Source: Corynebacterium stercoris (GTDB lineage Bacteria; Actinomycetota; Actinomycetes; Mycobacteriales; Mycobacteriaceae). From it: a DNA stretch of 40,731 nucleotides. The notes beneath the pieces were generated by a model, which did not search any database, was not told the DNA's origin, and saw only the letters and a list, made by a program, of their open reading frames with translations. Numbering within the stretch: the stretch's first letter is position 1; every line of letters starts with the position of its first letter. The position numbers and the translations under genes are program-made. Shown one piece after another: positions 24,617-32,309 of this stretch. The DNA is taken from positions 1-40,731 of the forward strand of contig NZ_JAMFTQ010000020.1 of the NCBI RefSeq assembly GCF_024160105.1. The letters are read 5' to 3'.

Positions 24617-24688
24617 TGGCAGGTCTGTTCCAGCTCGTAGGTGGCAGGCTTTCAGGGGCATGCCCCATTTGAGGCAGGTAGGAGAAAT
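24617..24688 (+). promoter_or_regulatory. conserved leader of the large LTD gene
   Basis: This leader repeats the one at 23838-23908 (GGCAGGTCTGTTCCAG, then GTGGCAGGCTT, then GTAGGAGA). GGCAGG occurs three times (24618, 24643, 24673). No known riboswitch class was recognised in it. Confidence 0.4.
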
Positions 24689-27076
24689 ATGAAGAAGTGG
24701 AAGAAAGCCCTCGCCGCACCGCTCGCGGCGGCGCTGGCGCTTACTGCTTGGACGGTCCCGGCAACGGGTGCGCCCGAGAGTCCAATCAAGATTAACGAGG
24801 TCGTTACGAATGAAGACCCAGTCGCCGACTGGGTTGAGCTTGTCAACACCTCCGACGCGGACATCGATATCGCCGGTTGGACCGCGATAGACAACGGCAA
24901 GAAGAGCACGCCGATCACTTTTCCAACGGGCACGATCGTGGCTGCAGGTGGCTACTACTCGTTTTATACCGAGAAGAACGTCAACACTCCGGACGGGTCG
25001 AAGGGTTTTGGTCTGGGTGGTGATGATTCCATCACCATTCGTACTGCACACGGCGACGAGGTTGCTTCATACACATGGACTTCTCACGCAGAGCACAACG
25101 GCCAGAAGACTTCGTGGGGGCGCCTACCGGACAAGACCGGTGAGTTCGGTGTAACTGGCGAGTCGACGCGCAACGCGCCGAACAAGGCCCCGGAAGGAAA
25201 GACCGAGGATCCGGCGACGCCAACCTTCGATCCGAAGAACGCTCAGCCGCTGCAGCCGGCGACTACGGTTGTCATCAACGAGGTTGAGAGCAACGGCGAC
25301 CCCGTCGCCGACTGGGTTGAGCTCTACAACACTGGCGACGCGCCTGTCGACATCTCCGGCTGGCTGGTAATCGACAATGATGACAAGCACGCGCCGCTGG
25401 TTTTCCCGGGAAGCACTGTGATCGCGCCGAAGAGTTTCTTACGCTTCTACACCGAGGGCGCAGAGGTTCTGGGCGGCGGTGAGGGCTTCGGTCTAGGCAA
25501 AGCCGATAGCGTCCGTATCTTCACCCCCAAGAACGAACTTGCGGCCGAAGCCAGCTGGAAAGAGCACGCCAACGAGACGTATGGCCGGGTGCCGGACGGC
25601 ACGGGTGATTTCGTCAACACGATGTCGACCCCAGGCGCTGCTAACGAGGAGTTCGAGGAGCCCAAGCCACAGCCTGGCGAGCCGTGGCCAAACGATTCCA
25701 TCGTCGTTGGCACCGTCGATCTCGGTGCGGACTTCGCCGTGGAGGACATGTCGGGTGTCGACTTTGACGAGAACGGACGCGCTTGGATCGTCAACAACGG
25801 GGACAGCAAGCTTTTCGCCGTCGACTACGACGAGGCCAAGAAGACCTATTCGCTCGCAGGCCAGTGGACTCTCCGCTACCCGGATGGGACCGGCAAACCG
25901 GATTCCGAGGGCATTTCGGTGGGGGATGACGGTGCCCTCTATGTCGCGACTGAACGCGACAACGCAAACAAGAACGAGTCTCGTCCGTCGGTGCTGAGGT
26001 TTGAAATTCCTTCGTCGGCAAGCGGGGAGCTCAAAGCCACGCAGGAGTGGAATCTGAAGAACCACGTGGGTGAAATTGGGGCGAACGCTGGCCTCGAGGC
26101 AGTCGAACACATCGAGGGCAATGTGTATGCAGTCGGCGTGGAGGCTAGTGGTGAAGTGCTGCTCGTCGAGCTGGGTTCCGACGGCGAGTCCACGCTGAAG
26201 CAGCGCTACAAATCGCCGTTCCAAGGAGTCATGGCGCTGGATTGGGATGCGGATGCGAAGCAACTTCGCGCACTCTGCGACGAGGTGTGCTTTGGTCAGT
26301 CGATTCTGCTGAAGTACAACAGTGGTGAACTCGTGGAGGATTCCAAGGTGCAGGACCGCCCGTCGGCGATGACTGAGAACTACGCCAACGAGGGTTACGC
26401 GAAGTTCACCAAGGTCAGCGCGTGCAAGAACGGCAAGAAGACTACGACCACGCGTCATCTCTGGGCCGACGACGGTGCGACTGGCAAGGTGGCTCTCCGA
26501 AGCGCTATCGAGACTAAGGAAGAATCGTGCGAGACGCCGGGATCCACGTCGGGTGGCAGCGATTGGTATTACCCTGCACCGGCACCATCCACTCCGGCGA
26601 CCTCCACCGCTCCCAGTACGACTTCCACGACTTCCACGACAACTACGACGACGACACCGGCGACGACGACACCTGGCGCCACCACACCGGATACCACTGC
26701 AGTAGAGCCGGGCAGCTTGGAGATTAGCCAGAAGTGCGTTGACACCCTCACGGGTTGGGGCGTGTCCGCGGCGCTGCTGATTCCTGCGGCACTGCTGGCG
26801 CAGTTCGGTCTTCCGCTCGCGGCGAACCTCCTCGCTCCGGTGAACGATGTGTTTGCACAGTTCAATGCGGCTGCGCAGGCGCAGCTCGGGTTCTTTAACC
26901 CGGCACTGGCGGCGCAGACTGCCCGCCTGGGCTACATCGCGGCCCAGGCTGGTCCGCTGTTGGCAGCTCTCGCGCTTGGTATCACGGCTGTGGCTACCAT
27001 CGCGGACTCCTGCGGCAACACCTCGACGACGACCGTCGCTACGACGGCACGTCTTGTCGATCTGTCATCTCGTTAA
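24689..27076 (+). CDS. large secreted lamin-tail-domain (LTD) protein
   Basis: A 795-residue exported protein. Order of parts: signal peptide (1-27); LTD 1 (about 32-165, KINEVVTNEDPVADWVELVN); LTD 2 (about 190-320, VINEVESNGDPVADWVELYN); a beta-propeller-like region (about 340-620, DMSGVDFDENGRAWIVNNGD, then SEGISVGDDGALYVATERDN) akin to SdiA-regulated/phytase-like folds; a Thr/Ser/Pro linker (about 630-680); and a hydrophobic helical C-terminal domain (about 690-785) bracketed by two Cys. LTDs are immunoglobulin-like folds found in cell-surface and nuclease proteins. The exact substrate is unknown. GTAGGAG precedes the ATG. Confidence 0.85.
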   Translation: MKKWKKALAAPLAAALALTAWTVPATGAPESPIKINEVVTNEDPVADWVELVNTSDADIDIAGWTAIDNGKKSTPITFPTGTIVAAGGYYSFYTEKNVNTPDGSKGFGLGGDDSITIRTAHGDEVASYTWTSHAEHNGQKTSWGRLPDKTGEFGVTGESTRNAPNKAPEGKTEDPATPTFDPKNAQPLQPATTVVINEVESNGDPVADWVELYNTGDAPVDISGWLVIDNDDKHAPLVFPGSTVIAPKSFLRFYTEGAEVLGGGEGFGLGKADSVRIFTPKNELAAEASWKEHANETYGRVPDGTGDFVNTMSTPGAANEEFEEPKPQPGEPWPNDSIVVGTVDLGADFAVEDMSGVDFDENGRAWIVNNGDSKLFAVDYDEAKKTYSLAGQWTLRYPDGTGKPDSEGISVGDDGALYVATERDNANKNESRPSVLRFEIPSSASGELKATQEWNLKNHVGEIGANAGLEAVEHIEGNVYAVGVEASGEVLLVELGSDGESTLKQRYKSPFQGVMALDWDADAKQLRALCDEVCFGQSILLKYNSGELVEDSKVQDRPSAMTENYANEGYAKFTKVSACKNGKKTTTTRHLWADDGATGKVALRSAIETKEESCETPGSTSGGSDWYYPAPAPSTPATSTAPSTTSTTSTTTTTTTPATTTPGATTPDTTAVEPGSLEISQKCVDTLTGWGVSAALLIPAALLAQFGLPLAANLLAPVNDVFAQFNAAAQAQLGFFNPALAAQTARLGYIAAQAGPLLAALALGITAVATIADSCGNTSTTTVATTARLVDLSSR

Positions 27077-27088
27077 TCCGAGATAGCG

Positions 27089-27125
27089 AAAGCGGCGGGG
27101 ATATTTCCTCGCCGCTTTTTGTTTT
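27089..27125. terminator. terminator between LTD gene and bioN
   Basis: AAAGCGGCG (27089-27097) pairs with CGCCGCTTT (27110-27118), followed by TTGTTTTG. As the stem begins with AAA it may also work for the convergent bioYMN transcript. Confidence 0.8.
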
Positions 27126-27158
27126 GCCTTTGTGCTTTCCGACGCTCTCCCGGAGCCA

Positions 27159-27773
27159 CTAGTCTACCGCACCACGGGCCATCAACGCTTCACCGATGAG
27201 CTTTGCGCGGCGGACGGAGCGGATGACCAGCGGGATACCGAACGCGGTGAGGGAAAAACCTGCGCCGCGGGCCTTACGGGCGTCAAGCACCTCATTCGCG
27301 GTAGCGAGCATGAGCGGAATGAGGCGGATCGTCAACGCGATGGTGAGCGTGATCAGCTCCACCGGCACGCCGATGCGCCCGAGTGGGGCGAGGTTGCGAT
27401 CGAGGGCGTCGAGGAGCTCCTCGACGGTTGTGGTGAGCGTGAGCAGGTTGGCGGCGGCGATGGTCGCTAAGAGCCCGATCATCGTGGTCAGCGCGCCGGC
27501 AAGGCCGTTCTGCCACCACATGAAGGCGCCGAGGAAGAGCAGAATCGGCAGCAGCGGCACCAGCTGATTCCATGCGATTTTCGCTGGGATGCGGGCGACG
27601 GCGTACCATGCCAGCACGAACACCAGCAGCGCCAGAGAGTGCCAAGGTTGCGACGGCCAGGCGGTGGCGAAGATGATGAACGCCACCAGCAGGACAAACT
27701 TCAAGGTTGGGCCGGCGTGGTGGAGAATGGTGTCGCCGGGGACGTAGACACCTAAGGGGAGTTCGCGGATCAT
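27159..27773 (-). CDS. bioN: biotin ECF transporter transmembrane subunit (EcfT)
   Basis: A 204-residue energy-coupling T-component of the CbiQ/EcfT family that joins BioM ATPase to the biotin-binding BioY. Five or so membrane segments are visible, followed by the conserved Ala-Arg-Gly motifs in the C-terminal cytoplasmic helix: KARGAG (about residues 167-172) and MARGAVD at the end. It starts 7 nt after bioM and is last in the bioYMN operon. Confidence 0.93.
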   Translation of the reverse strand: MIRELPLGVYVPGDTILHHAGPTLKFVLLVAFIIFATAWPSQPWHSLALLVFVLAWYAVARIPAKIAWNQLVPLLPILLFLGAFMWWQNGLAGALTTMIGLLATIAAANLLTLTTTVEELLDALDRNLAPLGRIGVPVELITLTIALTIRLIPLMLATANEVLDARKARGAGFSLTAFGIPLVIRSVRRAKLIGEALMARGAVD

Positions 27774-27780
27774 CGCGGCC

Positions 27781-28470
27781 TCACGGCTTTCGGTCCATCA
27801 GGTCGACGTAGAAGCGGATGGCGTCGGCGGGTGCGCCGTCATAGACCAGTTGAGAATCGTCGATGCACAGCACGCGGTCGAAGTCGCGGAGCATCTCGAG
27901 ATCGTGGGTAACTACGATGACCTGCTGGTCGAGGCCCATCAGTTCGCGGATGATGCGGCGGCGGTTGCGCAGGTCGAGCAGCGTGGTGGGCTCATCGGCA
28001 ATAACGGTGTCCGGCTCGATGACTAGCACGGATGCCAGGGCCAGCATCTGCTTCTCGCCGCCGGAGAGGGTGTGCGGCGAGTTCTCGGCGCGATCGGTGA
28101 GGTCGAAGCGCTCGAGCACCGCGGCCACGCGGGCCCGCACCTCTTCGCGGGGCAGCTTGAAGCGACGCAGGGAGAACGCGACATCGTCAGAAACGCGGGG
28201 CATGACGATCTGGGATTCCGCGTCCGAGAACACGAAGCCCACGCGCTTGCGCACTTCTTTTCCGTCGGTGCGTGGGTCTAAGCCGTCGTAAAGCACGCGC
28301 CCCGTGGTCGGCTCGATGAGGCCGTTGATGAGGCGGACGGTGGTGGATTTGCCGGAGCCGTTGGAGCCGATGATGCCGATGCGCTGCTCGGTGAGCGTGG
28401 CGGTGAGCGGCGCGAGGGTTTGCACGCCGTCGTAGGAGACGGATGCGCCCTCGAAGGCGATCTGCGGCAT
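27781..28470 (-). CDS. bioM: biotin ECF transporter ATP-binding subunit
   Basis: A 229-residue ABC ATPase that powers biotin import. Walker A is GSNGSGKST (about residues 35-43), signature LSGGEKQ, and Walker B VIADEPT followed by TLLDLRNRR. The ATG at 28470 shares one base with the bioY stop (TAATG), so translation is coupled. A longer frame up to 28620 is read-through into bioY and is rejected. Confidence 0.94.
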   Translation of the reverse strand: MPQIAFEGASVSYDGVQTLAPLTATLTEQRIGIIGSNGSGKSTTVRLINGLIEPTTGRVLYDGLDPRTDGKEVRKRVGFVFSDAESQIVMPRVSDDVAFSLRRFKLPREEVRARVAAVLERFDLTDRAENSPHTLSGGEKQMLALASVLVIEPDTVIADEPTTLLDLRNRRRIIRELMGLDQQVIVVTHDLEMLRDFDRVLCIDDSQLVYDGAPADAIRFYVDLMDRKP

Positions 28471-29078
28471 TACGCGCGGGCGCGGGCGCGGCGCAGATCC
28501 GGGAATGCCGCGTGGACGGCGGCGGCGATGGCGATCATGAGGGCGACCTTGACGGCGTCGGGAAGCAGGAACGGCACTTGGGCCGCCCACGCTGCGCCGA
28601 ACGTCATGTCGAGACGCCACATCATGCCGAAGACACCGAAGAGGTACTGGAAGAACAGCGCAACGTAACCGGCGACGATGAGGATGCCGAGTGCGGCGCC
28701 GCGGTTCGTGCGGAATGGCGCGGTGTAGGCGATCGCGCCCGCGACCCAGGCGGAGACGAGGTAGCCGACCAGGTAGCCCACGGTCGCGCCGCCCAGCGCG
28801 GCGATGGTGGTGCGTCCGCCCGCGAGTACCGGCAGCGCGAGGCCCACGGCGAGGAAGATCGCGGCGGTGGCCAGGCCGCGGCGGCGTCCGAGTACGAGAC
28901 CCGCGAGGATCACGGCGGCGTTCTGCAGCACGATCGGCACGCCGGCCGCGCCGACGGGGATTGCGACGAAGCCGAGGACGATGATGATCGCAGCGAAAAC
29001 CGCGATGTACGCGATGTCAGTGGCCGTTGTGTTCCTGCTTTTTCCTGGGTTTGTGCCTGCCGGCTGCGCTGTTGTCAT
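28470..29078 (-). CDS. bioY: biotin transporter substrate-binding subunit
   Basis: A 202-residue S-component that binds biotin in the membrane. Six membrane segments are visible; family motifs include GFVAIPVGAAGVPIVLQN and GRRRGLATAAIFLAVG-LPV near residues 66-85. It is first in bioYMN. The ATG at 29078 has TACGCT 7 nt upstream, so the mRNA is probably leaderless, and a BioQ-type operator lies just upstream of that box. Confidence 0.95.
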   Translation of the reverse strand: MTTAQPAGTNPGKSRNTTATDIAYIAVFAAIIIVLGFVAIPVGAAGVPIVLQNAAVILAGLVLGRRRGLATAAIFLAVGLALPVLAGGRTTIAALGGATVGYLVGYLVSAWVAGAIAYTAPFRTNRGAALGILIVAGYVALFFQYLFGVFGMMWRLDMTFGAAWAAQVPFLLPDAVKVALMIAIAAAVHAAFPDLRRARARA

Positions 29079-29085
29079 GAGTGGA

Positions 29086-29106
29086 AGCGTACCTAAACGG
29101 CGTTCA
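29086..29106 (-). promoter_or_regulatory. bioYMN promoter with BioQ-type operator
   Basis: On the minus strand, TGAACGCCGTTTA (29106-29094) matches the corynebacterial BioQ motif TGAAC-N3-GTTAC except in the last two bases. It is followed by the -10 box TACGCT (29091-29086), 7 nt before the bioY ATG. Position between -35 and -10 fits repression by the TetR-type biotin regulator BioQ. The regulator gene is not in this window. Confidence 0.65.
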
Positions 29107-29197
29107 AGTCTCGCGTTACGGGGTGCGCTGGCCCGCTGGGGCCTGGGGGCTGCTCACTGAAGATCGCAACCCTTTCGGCGTATTGCGACAAATCCTG

Positions 29198-29244
29198 GAT
29201 TCCGAAGATTTATGTGTGGCCCGCACACGTATGTGCGCGGAATC
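29198..29244. repeat. structured palindromic element
   Basis: GATTCCG (29198-29204) pairs with CGGAATC (29238-29244), enclosing the near-palindrome CGCACA-CGTA-TGTGCG (29222-29237). An alternative stem GTGTG/CACAC (29214-29218 with 29224-29228) would exclude the palindrome. It lies between the divergent bioY and DUF3046 genes and has no assigned role. Confidence 0.4.
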
Positions 29245-29337
29245 AATTATGTAGCTCATTAGCGGCGAGACTCCCTCACTTCCCGGACCCCGCACCGCCC
29301 CGCACCCCGCACCGCTCCGCTTCCCGCACCCCGCGGG

Positions 29338-29343
29338 TAGGTT
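29338..29343 (+). promoter_or_regulatory. -10 box for the DUF3046 gene
   Basis: TAGGTT is 7 nt before the ATG at 29351. Upstream lies a run of CCCGCACC units (29287-29333), a short imperfect tandem repeat. Confidence 0.45.
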
Positions 29344-29350
29344 AGTCACC

Positions 29351-29566
29351 ATGCGATTGACGGAGTTCCATCAGCTCGTGCGCGATGAGTTCGGGGCGGA
29401 ACGCGCCCAGTGGATTGTGCAGTCCCAGGTGCTGCCGCCGGGGGATAAAACGGCCGAGGAGCTCATCGAAAGTGGTGTCGATCCGCGTCGAGTTTGGCAG
29501 GGCCTGTGCGACGCGTTCGATATCCCGGAGGAACGCAGGCTGGGCATCGACCGTCCCGGCACCTAG
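29351..29566 (+). CDS. DUF3046 family protein
   Basis: A 71-residue protein found next to recA in mycobacteria and corynebacteria. It has the family pattern MRLTEFHQLVRDEFG, DHVL-like VLPPGDKTAEELIESGVDPR and VWQGLCDAFDIPEERR. It is acidic and helical; function unknown. The leaderless promoter makes it a separate unit from recA. Confidence 0.88.
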   Translation: MRLTEFHQLVRDEFGAERAQWIVQSQVLPPGDKTAEELIESGVDPRRVWQGLCDAFDIPEERRLGIDRPGT

Positions 29567-29620
29567 CCTCCAGGGCACGTCGCTTTCCGACGTTCGTTTT
29601 ACCGCGTGTTCGTTACACTT

Positions 29621-29643
29621 TCGAACAGCCTTTCGTGTATGGT
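29621..29643 (+). promoter_or_regulatory. possible LexA box and recA promoter
   Basis: TCGAACAGCCTTTCGT (29621-29636) has one good half of the actinobacterial LexA box (TCGAACA-N2-TGTTCGA) and a degenerate second half. A -10-like TATGGT follows (29638-29643). The position in front of recA supports SOS control, but the match is imperfect. Confidence 0.45.
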
Positions 29644-29779
29644 CTGGAGTGTCGGAGCCGCCCCGTAGGGTGAGCGGTGCACAAAAAGTTTCCGCCCGGA
29701 TGGAACCGAAACCCCCAGTTCGAGCGTCTAATACCTAGTACTTGCACACCGCACGTTTCAAACACCACAGGAGAGTTTC

Positions 29780-30913
29780 ATGGCAACGAAGAAGAAGGCA
29801 GCCGCGGGTTCTGGCAATGATCGTCAGAACGCGCTTGATGCTGCGCTGGCGATGATTGAGAAGGACTTCGGCAAGGGAGCGATTATGCGCCTGGGCGATG
29901 AGAACCGCCCGCCGATTCAGTCCATCTCGTCCGGCAACACGGCGATTGACGTGGCGCTGGGCATCGGCGGCTGGCCGCGCGGCCGCGTTGTGGAGATTTA
30001 CGGCCCGGAATCGTCGGGTAAGACGACGGTAGCGCTGCACGCGATTGCCCAGGCGCAGCGCGCTGGCGGCATTGCGGCCTTCATCGACGCAGAGCATGCG
30101 CTCGACCCGGAATACGCGAAGAAGCTCGGCGTGGACACCGATAATCTGCTGGTCTCCCAGCCGGATACCGGTGAGCAGGCGCTGGAGATCGCGGACATGC
30201 TGGTGCGTTCGGGCGCGATCGACATGATTGTGATTGACTCCGTGGCTGCCCTGACGCCGAAGGCGGAGATTGAGGGCGAGATGGGTGATTCCCACGTGGG
30301 TCTCCAGGCACGCCTGATGTCCCAGGCGCTGCGCAAGATGACGGGCGCGCTGTACAACTCGGGCACCACCGCGATCTTCATTAACCAGCTGCGCGAGAAG
30401 ATCGGCGTGATGTTCGGCTCGCCGGAGACCACCACCGGCGGTAAGGCGCTGAAGTTCTACGCCTCCGTGCGATGCGATGTGCGCCGTATCCAGACGTTGA
30501 AGGACGGCCAGGATTCCATCGGCAACCGTACTCGCCTCAAGGTGGTGAAGAACAAGGTCTCCCCGCCGTTCAAGATCGCCGAGTTCGACATCATGTACGG
30601 CGAGGGCATCTCCCGCGAGAGCTCCATCATCGACATGGGCGTGGACAACGGCATTGTGAAGAAGTCCGGCTCCTGGTTCACCTACGAGGGCGAGCAGCTC
30701 GGCCAGGGTAAGGAAAAGGCCCGCATGTTCCTCAAGGACAACCCGGAGCTTGCGGATGAGATTGAGGACAAGATTTTCCGCGCCCTCGGCGTCGGCGCCT
30801 ACGCGAACCAGGATCAAGCGGCCGACGACGCGTTGAGCGACGACCCGGTGGACATGGTGCCGAACATCGACTTCGACGACGATGACGATGAACTCCTCGG
30901 CGGCGGCCAGTAA
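29780..30913 (+). CDS. recA: recombinase RecA
   Basis: DNA strand-exchange ATPase and SOS coprotease. The 377-residue protein has Walker [10 protein letters not shown] (about residues 74-82), Walker [11 protein letters not shown], the [20 protein letters not shown] loop 2 region, and an acidic C-terminal tail ([10 protein letters not shown]). There is no intein, unlike the M. tuberculosis gene. GGAGAG precedes the ATG. recX starts inside its 3' end. Confidence 0.98.
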   Translation: MATKKKAAAGSGNDRQNALDAALAMIEKDFGKGAIMRLGDENRPPIQSISSGNTAIDVALGIGGWPRGRVVEIYGPESSGKTTVALHAIAQAQRAGGIAAFIDAEHALDPEYAKKLGVDTDNLLVSQPDTGEQALEIADMLVRSGAIDMIVIDSVAALTPKAEIEGEMGDSHVGLQARLMSQALRKMTGALYNSGTTAIFINQLREKIGVMFGSPETTTGGKALKFYASVRCDVRRIQTLKDGQDSIGNRTRLKVVKNKVSPPFKIAEFDIMYGEGISRESSIIDMGVDNGIVKKSGSWFTYEGEQLGQGKEKARMFLKDNPELADEIEDKIFRALGVGAYANQDQAADDALSDDPVDMVPNIDFDDDDDELLGGGQ

Positions 30914-31517
30914 CCAGCCCGACCCGGCCAAGGTCGCCAAACCCCAGCGCGCGCTCGAGGCGTACGAGGAGCAGTCCCAGTCGGGGGAGGGCACCGGCCT
31001 CTTCGACCGCACCCGCGAGGAGGCGCTCGCGCCGATCCGCAAACGCGCGCTGGGCTTACTCGACCAGCGCGCACGTTCCCGGCACGAGCTACGCGGCCGC
31101 CTCATCGACGCCGAGTTCGAGCCGGAGCTTGTCGACGATGTCCTGGATTCACTCGAGGGTTCAGGACTTCTCGACGATCGCGTGTTCGCAAGCGAATGGG
31201 TCCGCCAACGTGCCGCTCGCCGAGGCAAGTCCGCGCGCGCCCTCGACATGGAGCTGCGGGACAAGGGCGTTGCCGCTGACGTGCGCGCCGAGGCTCTCGA
31301 CCAGATCACCGAGGAAGATGAGGCTCGTCAAGCCCGCGCATTTGCCGAGAAAAAGGCCCGCGAGGTGAAGACGCCGCCGGCGGACCGGGCGGAGTACGAC
31401 AAGGCGCTGCGCCGGGTCGTGGGCGTGCTGGCCCGCCGCGGCTACAACGCAGGGATGAGCATGCAGCTCGCCCGCGAGGCCCTCGATTCGCGGATTGCAG
31501 ACCTCCAAGAGGGGTAG
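30882..31517 (+). CDS. recX: regulatory protein RecX
   Basis: Modulator that inhibits RecA filament growth. The 211-residue protein contains three RecX repeats: [41 protein letters not shown] and a C-terminal [19 protein letters not shown]. The ATG at 30882 (or 30888) lies 32 nt inside recA in another frame, so the two are translated together, as in other actinobacteria. Confidence 0.93.
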   Translation: MTMNSSAAASNQPDPAKVAKPQRALEAYEEQSQSGEGTGLFDRTREEALAPIRKRALGLLDQRARSRHELRGRLIDAEFEPELVDDVLDSLEGSGLLDDRVFASEWVRQRAARRGKSARALDMELRDKGVAADVRAEALDQITEEDEARQARAFAEKKAREVKTPPADRAEYDKALRRVVGVLARRGYNAGMSMQLAREALDSRIADLQEG

Positions 31518-31542
31518 GCCGGCACACCAGATTCGTCATTTC

Positions 31543-31573
31543 TTGAACACTGTTCAAGGCGGGGTCTTACACT
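31543..31573 (+). promoter_or_regulatory. bioWF promoter with perfect BioQ-type palindrome
   Basis: TTGAACACTGTTCAA (31543-31557) is a perfect palindrome around CTG/ACT and contains TGAAC-N3-GTTCA, the BioQ operator shape. TACACT (31568-31573) is the -10 box, 7 nt before the bioW ATG, so the mRNA is leaderless. TTGAAC may double as the -35. The same motif shape precedes bioY, so both biotin operons should respond to one repressor. Confidence 0.7.
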
Positions 31574-31580
31574 GGCTCCC

Positions 31581-32309
31581 ATGCCGTTGTACAGCGTAAA
31601 GATGCGCGCCAGCCTCGATGGGACTCACATCTCCGGTGCCGAGCGAATCGTCGATGCCGCTGACGTGAGTGATGTCTGCGCCGCGATGAGCCGCCGGGCG
31701 CTGGCCCACCCTAAGGGGTGCCCGGACACCGTCAACGTGACGGTGCGCGAAGTCGACCCGGATGCAATCGTCCGCGTCCCGTTCCTGCCCTGGGACGCAG
31801 CCGAGTGCGCCGACGAAGCCGAAGCCCGCGAGACGGTGCTCGGCTACATCCGCGCATGCACGCCGCACGCCGAGGCCGCGTGGGATCTCGTCACCTCAGT
31901 GCGCAACATGCGGGGCGCCGTGCTTTTCGATGCAGCCACAGGTGAGCGCCTCGAGCCCGACCAAGCCCGCGGCGTGCGGGTCACCAACATGGACGCGGTG
32001 CGCATTGCGGACGACGACCACGCGGTAGCGGAGCGCACGCCCGCGAAGGACCGCGTCACCGAAGCTCGCGTTCTCGCGGCGAAGGTGGCGCACCACCCGG
32101 CTGTGCTGGCCGAGGTCTGCATTTCCGACGATCCGGACTACACCACCGGCTACGTAAGCACCAAAGACATCGGTTACGTGCGCATCCCCAACATGAAGCC
32201 GCTCGGCTCAGAGATCGGCGGGCGGGTGTTCATCGTCGATGCGGAACAGCTCGAGGGTCTCATCACGTACCTCGAAGAAACCCCGGTGCTCGTCGGGGGC
32301 GACGAATGA
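31581..32309 (+). CDS. bioW: 6-carboxyhexanoate-CoA ligase (pimeloyl-CoA synthetase)
   Basis: Activates pimelate with CoA and ATP to give pimeloyl-CoA, the first dedicated step of biotin synthesis. The 242-residue sequence starts with the BioW signature YSVKMRAS--GTHISGAERIV and has the family elements HPKGCPDTVNVTVREVD, RGVRVTNMDA and DYTTGYVSTKDIGYVRIPNMK. It is slightly shorter than the Bacillus enzyme. The gene overlaps bioF by 4 nt (ATGA). Most corynebacteria lack a pimeloyl-CoA route, so this is a notable gain. Confidence 0.92.
   Translation: MPLYSVKMRASLDGTHISGAERIVDAADVSDVCAAMSRRALAHPKGCPDTVNVTVREVDPDAIVRVPFLPWDAAECADEAEARETVLGYIRACTPHAEAAWDLVTSVRNMRGAVLFDAATGERLEPDQARGVRVTNMDAVRIADDDHAVAERTPAKDRVTEARVLAAKVAHHPAVLAEVCISDDPDYTTGYVSTKDIGYVRIPNMKPLGSEIGGRVFIVDAEQLEGLITYLEETPVLVGGDE

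Noticed and set aside
24617..24688. Leader of the LTD gene as a c-di-AMP (ydaO) or other known riboswitch
   Set aside because: None of the conserved ydaO motifs I know are present; the GGCAGG repeats alone do not define a class.
29287..29333. Repeated CCCGCACC units as a possible CRISPR or functional tandem repeat
   Set aside because: The units are 7-9 bp with irregular spacing and no spacers; this is a short low-complexity C-rich run upstream of a promoter.
29780..30913. Possible intein in recA
   Set aside because: The protein has normal RecA length (377 residues) and uninterrupted motifs.
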